64,000 nt of DNA, taken from NCBI GenBank assembly GCA_002794775.1, contig NBAY01000030.1, forward strand, positions 124,001 to 188,000, given 5' to 3'. The stretch comes from Porodaedalea pini (lineage: Eukaryota; Basidiomycota; Agaricomycetes; Hymenochaetales; Hymenochaetaceae). Below, one piece after another: positions 39,344-52,471 of the stretch (its first letter is position 1; every line of letters starts with the position of its first letter). Both the position numbers and the translations under genes were made by a program. Under the pieces are notes generated by a model. That model worked only from the letters and a program-made list of their open reading frames with translations, was not told the DNA's origin and searched no databases.

Positions 39344-41183
39344 TATGTAACAGGGCAACGCCAACTGAATGGGCCAACAAAAGAATAGAAAGGGTGCACC
39401 ACACGAAGAGCGATGCAAAGCGCGAGGGGGAGGGGGAGGGAGGGGGGCGCTGATCCCGAAGGAGTAGCCCTCCAGCTCCAAGCAGGCACGTGTTCAGCAA
39501 CCACGGCTAGTTCTCGCGCTCGCACGCGTGGCGCATATTGGAATATTAAACAAATCGAGAAAACATTTACAAAATATTTCAGCCGTCCAGCAAGGACGAC
39601 GGCAGCCCGATAGCCAGACGGATAACATCTTCATCCATCGTGACGTGCACGGGCTGTCAGCGGGTGCTGGTGACAGGCACAAGTAATGAACCCAGTCCGT
39701 GTCTCCCTCGCCCTCCTCGCCCTCCTCACACTTCCAGAAGCGCTCTGGCCAGCATCTATCCTCCCCTCCCAGCGTGCGTCAGCTCTATATCTGTGCACAC
39801 CGGTATCCGACATCGGTCACCCGCAGGTGTCTTCCAGTGCGAGAGAGAGAGTCAAAATAAACAGACTTCGGCTTCTACTTCCTCTCGGCTCGCCTGCTAT
39901 TTCTCCAGGCGTGTGCTTATACATCTTGCGATGCGGCCCCTGACTTTGCGATTTTTTAAACCCTCGGAGTCGTCTCTCGGGCGCAGACTCTACAAATTCC
40001 ATCTGGGACCTCGCAGGTGCACGCCTGATGTCATCGAATTCATTGCCTTGACACAATCGAATTGACCCCCTTCGTTCAGCCGCTGGCGCCAATCCTCGCC
40101 AGCACTTCGGTGTGCCCTTTGACGTGTCTTCTCCCGAGGTCTCCGACCGCTCGCTCACGATCCAATCTCTGCAACTTTGGACTTCCGGGGTACACACGAG
40201 CATACACATCCTTTAAATTGCACCCTCCGTCACATCCTCCATCATCCATCCCGCAGCATCAGTCATATTGTATCAGAACACCCGCCCGCATCTGACTGCT
40301 GCAAAATACAAATATGATCCCTGATTTCCCCCAGTGCGTCTGGAACACATCCGGTCCGAGACGGGGGCTGTTGCGAATCCGTTTGCAGGGACGCACAGAT
40401 TCAAGAACACACAAGATCCCAAATACATTTGCAAGAAAACAAAAATAGAACGAAACAAACAGAGTAAACAGTGCGACAAGACAGGACAGATGCAGTACAT
40501 ACAGTGAAGCAAAACAAAGGGAATTGAAAAAAAAAAAAAAGGAAACCGAAAGATGTAAACGGGTCTACGAAAAGTCCACAGTATGTCCGTTAAGATTGCG
40601 ATGCCGGTACATAAAGTGGGGGCAGAGGCGCAGGCGCAGCCCGTGCACAGGACGCCTAGGCCTCCGTCCACCGTGCGAGCAATGTCCGTAGCAGATACTA
40701 TCGATACAGACAACAGATGTGGGCGGGTAGAGTATTGAGCATGAGCGTGAGGGACGCACAGGGCAAGAATACAGGCCGGCGAGGTCAACTCGCGCGACCA
40801 CACAGTGAATTGGAGAAGGAGAAAGTATGAGGAGGAGGAGTGACAGAGGCAGGAAGTTGATTAGCGGTTTGGTAAATAGTACGATGGGGGGACTGTATGA
40901 AGGGCCGTTAAGGGACGATTGAACGAGATTCAGTGAAAACAAAAGAAATGGAGAGAAAGGCATTGAACATCATAGCGACATAAGCAGCAGTCAGCCGCAC
41001 TCCGTAAACAAGTAACCAACTTTAAGAGGAAGAAAAAGAGAGGGAGGGGAAAAAATCAAGGAGCCTTCAAGAAACCATCACACACACACATCACGCGGCA
41101 CCCAGCCGCCGCAGAGTAGGTGTGGCAGCAGCCATTTAGCTCCTAAGAGCGAGGACCAATCCGGGACCAGGCAGACATCGCCA
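39344..41183. other. Intergenic region with a G-run cluster
   Basis: I see no convincing gene in these 1.8 kb. They contain a strong G-quadruplex motif on the plus strand (39426-39447), a poly-A tract near 40528-40540 and a CA-rich stretch near 41080. Part is probably the 3' UTR of the minus-strand transcription factor. Confidence 0.5.
39426..39447 (+). repeat. G-quadruplex-forming G-runs
   Basis: Four G-runs of 5, 5, 3 and 6 residues separated by single A's, about 80 bp downstream of the PIG-P stop codon on its coding strand. Confidence 0.75.
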
Positions 41184-43482
41184 CTACTCATCACGGACGA
41201 GGAACTTAAAATCAGTCACTTTCTTTCTTCCATTCCGGTAAACCATAGAAGGGGGAGAGATACGTACCTGGTCAGGATGGTAGGGATACGTCCCGGCCTC
41301 CGCATACGAGTTGCGCTCGTCGAAGCGCGCGTGCAGGTCCGCCGCGCCCTCATCGGCGGAGGGGACCGCCGGTGGGAGCGGAGCGGGCGCGATCCGCAGG
41401 CCTGGTGCCCGTCGCGAAAACATCAATGCATCCGGACCGAGTTTGCGCGTCGAGATCTGCCATGTCCGACGAGGGAGAAAGTGAGCGCAAGCGTGGTGCA
41501 TTCGTCCTCGCAGCGAGACTTGGCGGGACCCAGCGCAGCTTCGGCGGACGCCCACCACCGCCTGCGCCTGCACCATCGCCAGCGGTAATTCCCGCCGACG
41601 GGTCCTGTACGTCGACGACTACGGGCGTCTCGAACCCCACATGGAAAGGTTCTTCTTGGTTACGGCCCGAGCCATTTTTGTTGAGGGTGTTAGGCGGGAC
41701 GGTAATCCCGTGTGTTCGAAGATGACGCCGCGCGTTCGAGCGGACGGCAAATGTTTTTGGGCAGAGTGCGAGTGGGCACTTGAACGCTGTTGGAGGAAGA
41801 AGGGGGGATATCAATAACCGAGGGAAAAATAGAGATAAAAATCGCAAATGAAAATGACAATGCCGAGGAATTGGGTCGAGGTTTACTAAAGAAAACAGGG
41901 AACTCACGACGCGCCCCAGAGTGCGAATTCATGTGCGTCGCAAGTCCGCTCGGCCGGGGGAAGAGTTTCTGACAGATACGGCACTGATGCATTTTGACCT
42001 TCTTCGGCGGCTCGCCAGGCGTTGCCGACTCGATGAGAACCTTGACCGTCTGGCCTTCGCTCTCGTCTGGCCCCGAGCCTTGCGCCCGCTTCCCCTTCTC
42101 CCTTTTCTCAGGCGGCCTGAAGAATTCGGGCGGCGTGATGGATGAGCCTGCCTTTCCTTTACCCCCGCCGCCGGTGCGAGGCGAAGAGCCGGCGGGCCCG
42201 GAGCCCGGCCCCGCCCCAGCGTCCATGAGTGATCCCATGCCGCTGCCACCCGCGAGGCCGCCAAGGCTCTCCATGGGCCAATTCGTGGGGTCGACACCGT
42301 AGAGCAAGAAATTTGCGCGCATAATATCAGACGGCGTGCCGGACACTCCTTGAGGGAACTGCAGCTCGGGCGTTGGCGAAGCAGGAGGTGGCACGCCCAA
42401 GTGAAGGTGCCCTCCCGACCCGTCGTCGTCGTCGAGCCCGTCATCAAACTCCTCGTGCTCCCCAAAGTCATCGCTCTCGATCTCATAGTCGAGCTCGGCA
42501 TGCGCGCCGCCCGCGGCGTAGGGAAAGAAATTGCGGAGAGACCCCGGCGGCGGCGCGTTCACTGCGCGAGGGGTCGGCACCTGCAAAAAAGGGACGCCGC
42601 CCATTTGTTGAGCTTGCGCATGTGGAACCCATGCTGCTGCTGCTGTTGGGGCTGCGAGGACATTGTGCGATGGTGCTGGTCGTGCTGAAGGTGGGGGTAA
42701 CCACGTCCCTGCTCAGGAGTTTATCAGTGAAGGCTCTGATCACATAAGGAAAGGGCGTTGCCCACATTAAGAGCCACGCCCTGGTGCATCTGCCGAGGGC
42801 CGCCCTGGCTCCGCTGATCACCCGCCGCACCCGCACCGGCCGCCATCGCGATCCGTGCGCCCGCGGGCACGTTTCCGGCGCCGAAGGCCGGCGGGATGCG
42901 CCCGTGGCCATCACGCGTCACGTTGTCGTCGGATGCGGAAGGCGCCTGCGCCTGCGGGTCCATGATCGGCGCGCGTGACATTGACAGCGCTTCCTGCGCG
43001 AAGTCGTGCGCGTGCGCGTGAGCCGTGTATGGCCATCGCTGCGCCACTTGTTGCGCTTCTGGGAAGAACTGCGGCGGCGCGTGCGTGTGCGCCCCTCGTG
43101 CGAGGTCCGTGCTGCGTTGCGACGATTCGGGATACGCCGTGCTCGACTGTGGCTGCTGCTGCTGCTGCTGCTGGAGCGCGCCTGCAAGCGCGTACGCCCG
43201 TGTGTTGGTTTCGATGGGAGAGTGGAAGCCAGAGTAGGAGGCGGACGAGGCTGGCGAATACATCTGCACGTCGGACTGCGCCTCCATCGGGTACGACCAC
43301 CCGTTCGCAGAGACGGGGGATAAGGACGGGACTGAGCCGTCGTGACTGCCTGCGGAGGAGTCGTGCGAGGGCACTGCGAGCTGGTTCCTCGAGTTTTGTT
43401 GTTGTGCGATGTCGACGGTGGAGTATGAGGAGGAAGGCATGTTGGCGTCGTCAAAGAGGTGCTGAAAATGGGCGTTGCACAT
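41184..43482 (-). CDS. C2H2 zinc-finger transcription factor
   Basis: The long N-terminal half is low complexity: Ser/Pro/Ala-rich with a polyglutamine run (from CTG/CAG repeats near 43152) and His-Ala repeats. An acidic patch follows (ESDDFGEHEEFDDGLDDDDG), probably an activation domain. A Lys-rich segment leads into two tandem C2H2 fingers, HQCRICQKLFPRPSGLATHMNSH and PFKCPLALCPKTFAVRSNARRHLRTH, with an intron between them. The C-terminus switches frame between about 41530 and 41458 through a likely 73-nt intron and ends YHPDQFLVRDE at 41184. Start at 43482 (MCNAHFQHL) or at 43440 (MPSSSYST). Finger spacing is typical of a DNA-binding pair. Targets are unknown. The large gene-free region upstream may be its regulatory space. 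Confidence 0.82.
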
Positions 43483-46400
43483 GACGGGGGGATGGACGCG
43501 TCGACGGACGGGGAAAGGAGTCGGGAAGCAAGAGGAGTGCTCGAGTTGGGTTGGCAGGAATCGAAGAGTCTAAAAGGCAGGCGAGATGAAGAACGAGGAG
43601 ATACGGTTCCATCGGCGTAAGTTATAAAGGGCGATCAGATATAGACCAAGCGGACGAAAACATACAAAAGCAAGTGGAAAAACAGAATAAAATAAAGGAA
43701 AAAGGGAAACAATTTAAAAAAATGAGGAGCAGAAACGACGGGAGATCGAGAAGCGGGCATAAAAATGCACAGCACAGCACGCACGTCGTGTCGGCGGTCT
43801 GGCGGATTGGATTCGAATCGGGAATCAGGGGAGGGGTCAACGTAAAGGAGTAGAAACAGTATCTATCTTAGCTCCCGCGTCGATTTTGATCAGCCGTGGT
43901 CGAAAAAGGAGCACTGGTGGGTACGAGACAGGACGAAGAGTGAAATAGAGCTCATCAGGGAAGACGGTTGAGTAGAGTTGAATTAAATTGGTGCCAGTTG
44001 TGATGATGCGTATGTCGAAAGCGAACAAACGCCGTGCGCAGATCCGAGTGGATGGATGTGGACGTGGATGTGGATATGACGGGAGTACACTAGTATTGAG
44101 GATGGCGAGCTTCAAGTTGAACGGTCGAGTACTATGTACTCGAGTGGATGTTCCTGATTCCTAGGACATGCACTCTGTTCTCAGTCATTTCTTCTTGCAC
44201 TAGCACAAGCTGACAAACACTTTCACTGGCGGATCCTTCTGAGAAGCAGTCCTGATAAAGCGACGGCCTCTTTGTCAGTGTTGTCAATGAGGAAGTCCAC
44301 AAGAAGGTTGCCAGCTTACCGCTCATCAACCCACGCCTCCTGACTAGGTCTCTGCTTGTTCACAATCCCCAATAAATGCAACTCCAGTCGCAGCCACGCC
44401 GCCGGAACTCGATAAATTGTCTCGTTTCACCAGCTCTCTGGTCTAGATTGTCTTCTATGCTCTCGAGACGTACGTGGCGGTGGTCGACTCTCCTGGGCGG
44501 CGACAGTGCTCTGACATTAATTGTGACCTTCGCGTGACCCTGAAACACCGCGCTTTTGGGTTTGTAACCCTCAAATTTACCGATTATAGCTTCTCCCGCA
44601 TTATGACTTCTCCTGCGCTTCTCCTCCTTTCTTCTAACAACCCCCCTTTGCCATGCAGCACTCACGTCTCCATGGCCCGTCTATTCTCAGGAAGCCTACT
44701 TTGTTGCCGGTTCCAGAACTTCAAGCCGACTTGGCTGCAATCTCCCTGTGCACTTGCTTTGCGGCCAACCACGGCTGAGCTCCTCCCCCGAGGTCTTCGT
44801 CACCCACACCTCTGGACTCCGCGCGTCCTCGCTCATTCTCCAGCTGAGAAGAAAGAACAACCACGGAGAAAACAAAAGATAAGGATAAAGATAAAACATT
44901 AAAGTACTTGGAAAGATAAAAAAAAACATGCATTCGGACCATGCTCGGTCGCACAAACCATATGCGTACGTTACTGCCGCCCGTCCACCTCTCCGCTCAT
45001 CATGTGAACCGTATCCATTATTCATATTCAAATCTCGATCAACCTTTTATCGCGTCCATGCTCCTGGATCACCCATCAATATCAATGTACACACAAGGGC
45101 GTGTTTAATGCTGGCGGTAGGCATTCCCTTACCGTGCTAACGTTACTGCGCTCCTCCGACTCCAACACGCCGCCTGCGGCTCGCGTTTTCAAGTAAACCT
45201 GATCGGACCTGCGATCGCAAGCAACAAACGCACTTCTCGACTCATCTAACTGATCTTGGCTCGTTTGCATTTCCAAAAGGCCCAGCTAAGTATAACTCCG
45301 TGGTGCACTAATCACCAGATGTCAAATCAGTCAAGCTGCAATTCTAGGTCATGTGTTCAGATCTGTCTGTCTAGCTCATTTTCTCTCCTCTTTTTGCTTT
45401 TACGGTTCGGTTTCGGGGACTTTACAGTTCAAAGTCTCCGATGTCAGCCAAGCACTTGACGGGTTGATGTCAACCCCGTCCTCCGGAGCAGCAACGAGCC
45501 AAAGCCCACACCACACAGGAGTCTTCCCCTAACCTATTTTCCCGGTCCGCGTTCACTTGAACCCGTTACATTAGATCCAGAGCAGATAATTATGTGTGTA
45601 GGTGCCGAAGCTCCGTGAAGCTGTTTAGACATGGATGTTCTAATCGGTTTGAATCGCCACTATCTCCCCTCTAAAATATGTGGACACTAGCTTTGCATAT
45701 GTGCATCAGCGCTTAACACTTGGCATTGCATTGAACCCCGCGGGCCCTTCTCGTTCGTCGCCTTTTCTGCACACGCGCGCTTTCGTTTACGGGCGACATT
45801 GACGCAGGCCTCTCGGGCACAGCCCCCCGTTATCACTGATGTGGCTTTCGCTTCAATGAAAAAACTCCGAGTCGGGCGAGTCGGTCCAATCTGTACGTAC
45901 ACCTCCTGTTAGCCTTTCGGGCCCAAAGCAGCTCATCTGAAAATGCACGCTGTGCTGCGGCTCTTGCTTAGATTCTCCTCATCTGTTTATCGATGAGATA
46001 GCGATCAGTCACAGGCAGGAACATTGATATTGATATTTCGAGGCGACCCGACGCAGCAACTTCTGCGTGTCTCGGACGCGGCGCCCTTAACTTATCGTGC
46101 ACACTTGACCGAATGACCGTGCATGCGCCCGTTGCTACCTACACATTTCGAGACAATATTCACTCGATGCTCCCCTCGTGTAACTTTTTCGTCTTGCGGC
46201 GCCTTTGCGCCCGACAGGCGAGAACTAGAAATGGACGTTTCCTGTTCCTTCTTTTCAAGTTGACACGAAATCTCGGCGCCGGATATGGTGAGATGAAGCT
46301 GATGGAATGTGTGCCCTCTGGGTGCTTCGGACGCAAAACGCAGGACGCGGACTGTACCGAGAGCTTTTCGCCAACGTCAATATGGATGCACAAGTGCAAT

Positions 46401-49400
46401 TTTATTTCTCTGTCTAGGCTGATGCTTCACATGTCTGAGCTGATCTGGGAGTCTTGCGGTCGAAGGATGCTGACATCCCGCTGATGCTGAAGTAGCCCCC
46501 CCCTCTTCCCTTTCAAGCTCAGTTTCCGTCCGTTCTTCTGCTTTATCTCTTTGCTTCGCTTCGCCTTCAATTCCTGGCCTTCTCTCTTACGCTGTGTGGC
46601 GCCTGCTATTGAGCGGACAACAAAGAAATGCCGTCCGGAAGTCGTCGGAGTCGCAGCGCTGTCATACACAGACGTGTGAGAACCCCCGTCTCCGTCTTCC
46701 TTCCTTTCTTTTTTTTTCATATCGACGACTTCTCCCGGGTGGTCATCTAATTTCGCGACGCATGATGGGCCGCCGTCGGCATGTGCTGACAGAGCTGTGC
46801 TAGTGCTCATAGGCAAGGAAAGAAGGTTCTCTGGCATACGCACCTCCGAGCTTCAGTGCTGCTCATGATGGATGGAAGAACTAAGACGGGCGTGAAAATT
46901 TGGGTGAGGGCATTACGAGAGCGTATGCTTCTGTGCGCCGCTTTGACCCCTTGTCAGCGCCCCCGCGTCTCTCAGCGTCGGGGTCTATGACCAGGCACGG
47001 CGTTAGCGGACTCCGTCCACCCTGTTCCGCCCTGCCCTACCTGCACTTCCCACACAGAACGCACCCCGAACTATGGCAGGCCGCTTCCCTTGTCTCCCGT
47101 CCGGCTTCCATCTCCTGGGACTCATCCCGCCAGCGCTTAGCAAGAGCTTCACAACGCCCTGCGTTTTCGTCGGCCGCATGGCTGTAGCGCACGCGCACAC
47201 GTTCCCGCGGAACGCCTCAAACCGCCGGTATTCTCTCGTCATTATTTCATTTCCACATTGTCTCGCGTAGTGCAAGCGACGAGCAGCCCTCCCGTCGTGG
47301 AAGCGGCGGCTTCTATGACAAAGGTCTGTGACGCGTGCGATGCGTCGCAAGGGTGCCAGTGGAGGGCCGAACGGACGGAGACAAGATATGTCACCAGACC
47401 TCTCCGGTTTCAATTGCTTGTGGCAGCACTCTGCGGTTGAGGAGGTGGCGGGCGGCGGGCGAAGAGAACTGAAGGGGGCAGGGGTGCGAGGGACAATGCA
47501 GCGTATTCAATCAAACCTATTTGGAAAGCATATTCTCCTGCTCCTGCTCCCGCCCCCCCCCCCCCCTGGATGCCGCTAAGAGCTCTTACCTGCCAATGAA
47601 CAATAGTTACTCACTAATCACTAGGGACCAACTGTAGACTGACTGACTTTCAAGCACCGACACAAAGTACCGAAATTCCGAGGGTTCTGGAGCTGCAGAT
47701 CTGAGCGCCTGCGTTACGAGAGATGTGTTCAATGTAGATACAAAGGGAGCACTGTTTCCCTGTTTCACGATCTGCTTGTCCCTATGGAATGCGGATAATA
47801 TCACGATCTAGGCGATCCCATCCGCAAAGACATAGACATTTGGTGCGCCCACTAGGCTCGAGTCGAGTTTCGTAAGCACAGCCTCAAGCGCTTGAGCTCA
47901 GCACCGACCTGTCATTGGTAGGGGAACATATGTAAGGTGATTCCGGTACATCATCCGTAGATACCCACGAAATGAATAGGGAGGCCAATACACAATAGCT
48001 TCCGAGCGAACGCACTCGTCTAATCTTAGCCATCAGGAATTCCTCTTTCCGCAGACACATTGACAGACTTCGTTCCAGTGCTAATCTTCATCTGCTCGCC
48101 ATGTTGGCCGGGGCCCTGTTTATGTAGGCAACAGTGGTCTAGCTCTAGGTGCGTTCGGGCTTGGCCTCAGTCGGCGGTGCTAACTGCACGTTGTAGGGCA
48201 CGGACCATCGAGCGACTTCCAACTTCCGTTCATCGTACACTGACAACACCCGCCAGAGATGTCTTCGCTTGTTCTGCCTATTTTCAAGCCTCTTTGTACC
48301 GGACGAGATGTATACCCGGTTCCAATCTCATCTCTCGGGAGGGAACTCCGCGGAAACGTAGCCCCAAGGGGTGATTATTCGAAGAATTGGTAGACGAACT
48401 CTAGAGTCCGTGCTGTGTCTCCCTCGACTCCCATCCTCGTGCAACGGCGTATAGCTACTCCCTCCCTCGTTGCAAACGCGTGCCAACATCACCGTCGGAA
48501 AATCCGAATGTTTCGTTTCGGGTAAGACTTGTTGCCGACGATCTCGGCACATCCTTTCCGTTCAATCTAGCCTCCATAACGGGAAAGACACCACACGTGT
48601 TCCGCTGCCGATCAATAGCGTCGATCTCAAAATCACTCCTCCGAGCGGCGTTGGACACACAAGAATGCAGAATCTGTGCTAGTCTCGAGGCTTGTGGATA
48701 CTTTGCTGCGCTCGCGCTTTAGTGAGTGGCTACGCGGCATTCTAGCTCCGCGTCTTAAAACTTTCAGACCCGCTACATTGGCGGAAATACTCAATTCATC
48801 GATGTTTTGCGACTCAGACGGAACCGAACTTCAATAGAGTGCAATGCATTGTATGACTCGTGTTAGCCTCATGCTTTGCGGCCCGGCGCTGCAATACACA
48901 TGCTTCATGCCATCGCTTGAAGAGGTTGGCGAGTCATTTGGCATACTAACAACGCATACTGAGCCCGATCTCGCTTCACGAATTGAAACAGGCGCATCCC
49001 TAGTAATCTGCATTACTTCCGTGGATCGCAGTCGGAACTAATCGACTCACGGGTACTATTTCTAATCCCTGGATTTCACTATGGGTGACTCCATTGGCTT
49101 GGGCACTAAAGGCGGTGTCGAAGCGATATGCGATTGGGGACTGCTGGAACTCTCTCTGATCGATCGCGCGATAATCGGCGTGAGCTTCAAGCTTCGTTAT
49201 GTTGTCAATTTCATTCCGCTGATGCTGCATGATCCTGTTGCTTAGCTGCAAGTCTTCATCTTAGCTAGTTAGCATAATAACCATTGATTTCATCGATCGA
49301 GAAATGAACAATGATCAGCCATGAGGTTTAGAACGCGCAGCGGCGAAGTCGACCGGCGTTAGCGGAGACCTCTTCCAATAAATTGCGGTATCCAGCTGGT

Positions 49401-51498
49401 GGGAGAGAGTCTGAACGATCATCCTCTTCTCACTAGCTGTTTCATAGAACAGGTGGATCGAAATGAGATGCACTGTCCTTCGAAGAGTGGGCGCCATGTG
49501 TTCGAGTACGTGGGTACCACCAAGAATAATGAAACTGAAGACTTTTAAACAGTGCCTTCCTTCAAGATTTATAGGTCGTTAGCCGCTCGAAGACACAAGC
49601 AGTGGCGGAAGAGGAAATCTTGACCTTCACGAATTCAAACAAGGACGCCAGTCGTGTATTGAGCTGCTTCCGCTAAGATTCCAGCAAGTCGAAGACGATT
49701 GAATTTTGTACCTCAGATCAATTCTCATGGCTCTTACTGTCGTCTAAAAATGTCGTCCAACCAGACAGTGTATCAGACTCGTCTCCTACTTCATTCCTCA
49801 AAATTTCAAAGTAGTCAAGCACAGGGGAACGAACAAGGTTGTATAAAAGCACCGATCATATTTGCGTGCTCAATGCGCAGTCTCTCCTGCCGCGATCATC
49901 TCGTTTGTCCTCAAGGCCAATGCAGCGCTTGAGGGCAAGGCAAGCTCTAGAGCGGTCCCTGCGGACTTTTGGCGGACTGGTAATGTCAGTTTGAACTTGA
50001 GCAACTCTCATGTCCAATGAGGGGATGGAAGTCCAATTCTTCTGCTCCGGCACTTTATCTGTCAATCTGCCTGAAATCAGTCATCAGTATGCACTGTTCA
50101 AACCCAGCGCAATGTAAGTTAGATAAAATTGCTCTCATCTTGCCTCTCGTTATCCTTCTGTTTCTTCGAATTACGGCGTGCCTCTTAACTTAAGTATTTT
50201 TAACTAAACGTTCGCCTGTTTGGGAGCACCGAGTATCAGGGCGATCTATTAGTTCAATATTCTGGGCGCTGGGCGGCCTATACGATCCGACTCAGTGCTC
50301 AGTTGTTGACAACTGAGCCGCTCGTAAAGTTTCATCAGTAGATTCTCCGCTCGTCTTTTGGATATGTGGGGAAGTGGAACTCCTTTCATGATCCTTGACA
50401 AGGTTCGATCCCGCTCTCTCTCAAAAAGCATAGATTGACCTTGATTTACACCCGCGCCCCTTACTGTTAGATCGTCGATGCCTTCCCTGAAAATTTAGAG
50501 GCATGTCCTGCTATATAGATACTCCCGCGAAGGTTATTGGGGTTGATGCAACGCGCGGTGGCTTGCCCTTTAAATTCTCGATTCGTACAGTAACGGCATG
50601 AGACATCGCGCTTGTTAATCGCGTAACGTCGGCGGTCGTTGGCATTGATGGACCTGTAAATGTGAATAAAGAGCCTCGAACCCCGGCAAAAGCTTGACGA
50701 CGAGCGGCTTGCGATCCAGCTGCGCGGGACAGAGATAACGAGTAAACTCCGTCAATGTACACCCTGAATATCACCATCCGTGATCACTTTGTCTCTCGAA
50801 GACTGACCTGTCCACGCACATTTATTCTGGGACAAGTCATGCATGTCCTCGGAGTAGCTCTGCAGCTTCTCGGTCGGCACCTGATGAGATTGATCTCACG
50901 GTCGTTCTGCTCCCGCACCAAGGTGCAAAATGCCCGGGACGAAATCTCGATGATTTTTTCGAGTTCAAATCCGAGAGGAGCATAGTGAGCGCACAAGCGG
51001 GATAACGGCTCATAGCAGTTTCAAATTCTTTCACATGACTGCGCAGACGTGATGTGGATGAGAGGAATGATGGTAGCAACTCTGTAGATGCGACCACCGG
51101 GATTAGAAGGGGCGGGGAGGGCAAAAAACGAACAAGTCGAGTGATGACTGAGCGTCCCACTTTCGACAGTGCGCCTTCCATGACGGACTGCGCGGACACC
51201 TTGGGAAGAAGCTTTAGAAGGCGTCGCGTTCAAAGAACACTTCTTCGAGTTCTTATTTATTTGTGTAACAAAGCCGCCTAAAGAGGAACAAATTGGTCTG
51301 ACAGTTCGGGTCCACCGAGGACTAATCGGAGGAAGGGTTACGTGAGGTATACCATGCAAGAGATAGAGCAACAACTTAGCAGGCTGCGCACCTAATGTGC
51401 AATATATGTGACATTGATTCGTAAAAACCGGGCATTGCATTCATTCGATACCGGTCAGTGATATTACGCTCTCGTTCTCCTTTGCAAATTCGAACTCC
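43483..51498. other. About 8 kb without a recognisable gene
   Basis: All open frames here are short, overlapping on both strands and without family resemblance. There is a 14-residue C-run at 47553-47566. No inverted termini, long direct repeats or transposon proteins were visible. It may hold the long 5' region of the C2H2 factor gene, a noncoding transcript or old decayed elements. Confidence 0.5.
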
Positions 51499-52471
51499 TT
51501 AGGAGCGCACTGACCACGTACTCTCCAATTTGTCGATGATACTCTGTACGTCTTCCCACTCGAGTGAGCTCCACTTCGCTGGCATGCGCTTAGCTTCGTC
51601 GAAGTTCTTCACTGCCAGCGCGAACTGAGATGCAAAGCGATTGTATGGCATGTTTCCCGTGCCCGTCCCTAATCCCGGCATCAAGACGCTGCGAATCAGC
51701 GGCTTCTCGCGCACGATCTCGCGGTCTGGGGGCTGTACATTGCAATTGTTTTCGATGTTCTCTCCCGCACTGTCATTGTGCCGTTCGATTTCGGCAAGCA
51801 AAGCCCACATTGCGTTGTAAACAATATCACGGTCCCAGGATATGTCTTGAGGCCAGTGCATAGTCGGGCACAAGATCAGGTATTTGCATCCCGTCGTGCC
51901 TCTCTGTGCATCGATGACGTTTTCTGGGAGCAATAATGCCGTAGCGGAGCCAGGAGACGCGAAGCCTCTCCATTTCTTGTATAACTCCGTTTGAACGAAC
52001 CGCGTCAAAGCAAAGTAGTCCGCGGGAGGAGATAGCAATCTTGAGATTGCGTCGTCGAAGGCACCATCTAAGACGAGAACCCTCATGTCAGAACTATAAC
52101 CCATGTAAGCGGGACACGAACAGCTTGTTCATCAGAAAGTCAAGTGATTCTCAACAAAAAATAGTGAGATCTCTCCCCACTCCACTCGAGAACGGAGCCA
52201 AGAAGCTGTGCCTAGAGCGATGATTTTACGCGGCCCATAGTCGGCATGGAAAGGCTTCGACTTCTAATAAGTACTCACCCATTCGACCGTAGGAGTTTGC
52301 TGGGCTCACAATGGCGTCGAATCGAGTGCCGGGAAGGTCTTCCAGTCTCGCTCGCACGAAGCAAAAGCGGTTACGCAAGGGGAGCGGTATTTCTTTGTCC
52401 AGAGCATTTTTCCACTCGATATAGAGGTTGTCATCACTGATAGGGACGATGAGATGAAATTCGACATCCAT
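51499..52471 (-). CDS. Macrodomain-like protein
   Basis: Two exons (52471-52279 and 52067-51499) joined by a 211-nt intron give the macrodomain core FDAIVSPANSYGRM-DGAFDDAISR; the phase (ATG G | AT GGT) is exact. Further segments are YFALTRFVQTELYKKWRGF, KYLILCPTMHWPQDISWD, and VLMPGLGTGTGNMPYNRFASQ, which corresponds to the ADP-ribose phosphate-binding loop of macrodomains. About 250 residues, a free-standing domain with no membrane or signal segment. Family knowledge: macrodomains bind ADP-ribose or its derivatives, and some remove ADP-ribose from proteins; the biological role of this fungal group is not known to me. The Asn of SPANS, important in many hydrolases, is present. Neighbours give no clue. 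Confidence 0.85.

Noticed and set aside
40273..40803. 176-codon minus-strand open frame with many hydrophobic residues
   Set aside because: It reads the complement of a purine-rich, poly-A-containing noncoding stretch; there is no family pattern and it includes a poly-Phe run from the A-tract.
46427..47413. Several overlapping open frames on both strands in the 8-kb gene desert
   Set aside because: They overlap each other in opposite directions, lack conserved motifs and look like chance frames in GC-rich DNA.
50380..50440. tRNA B-box-like GGTTCGATCCC near 50404
   Set aside because: No A-box at the right distance and no cloverleaf stems around it.
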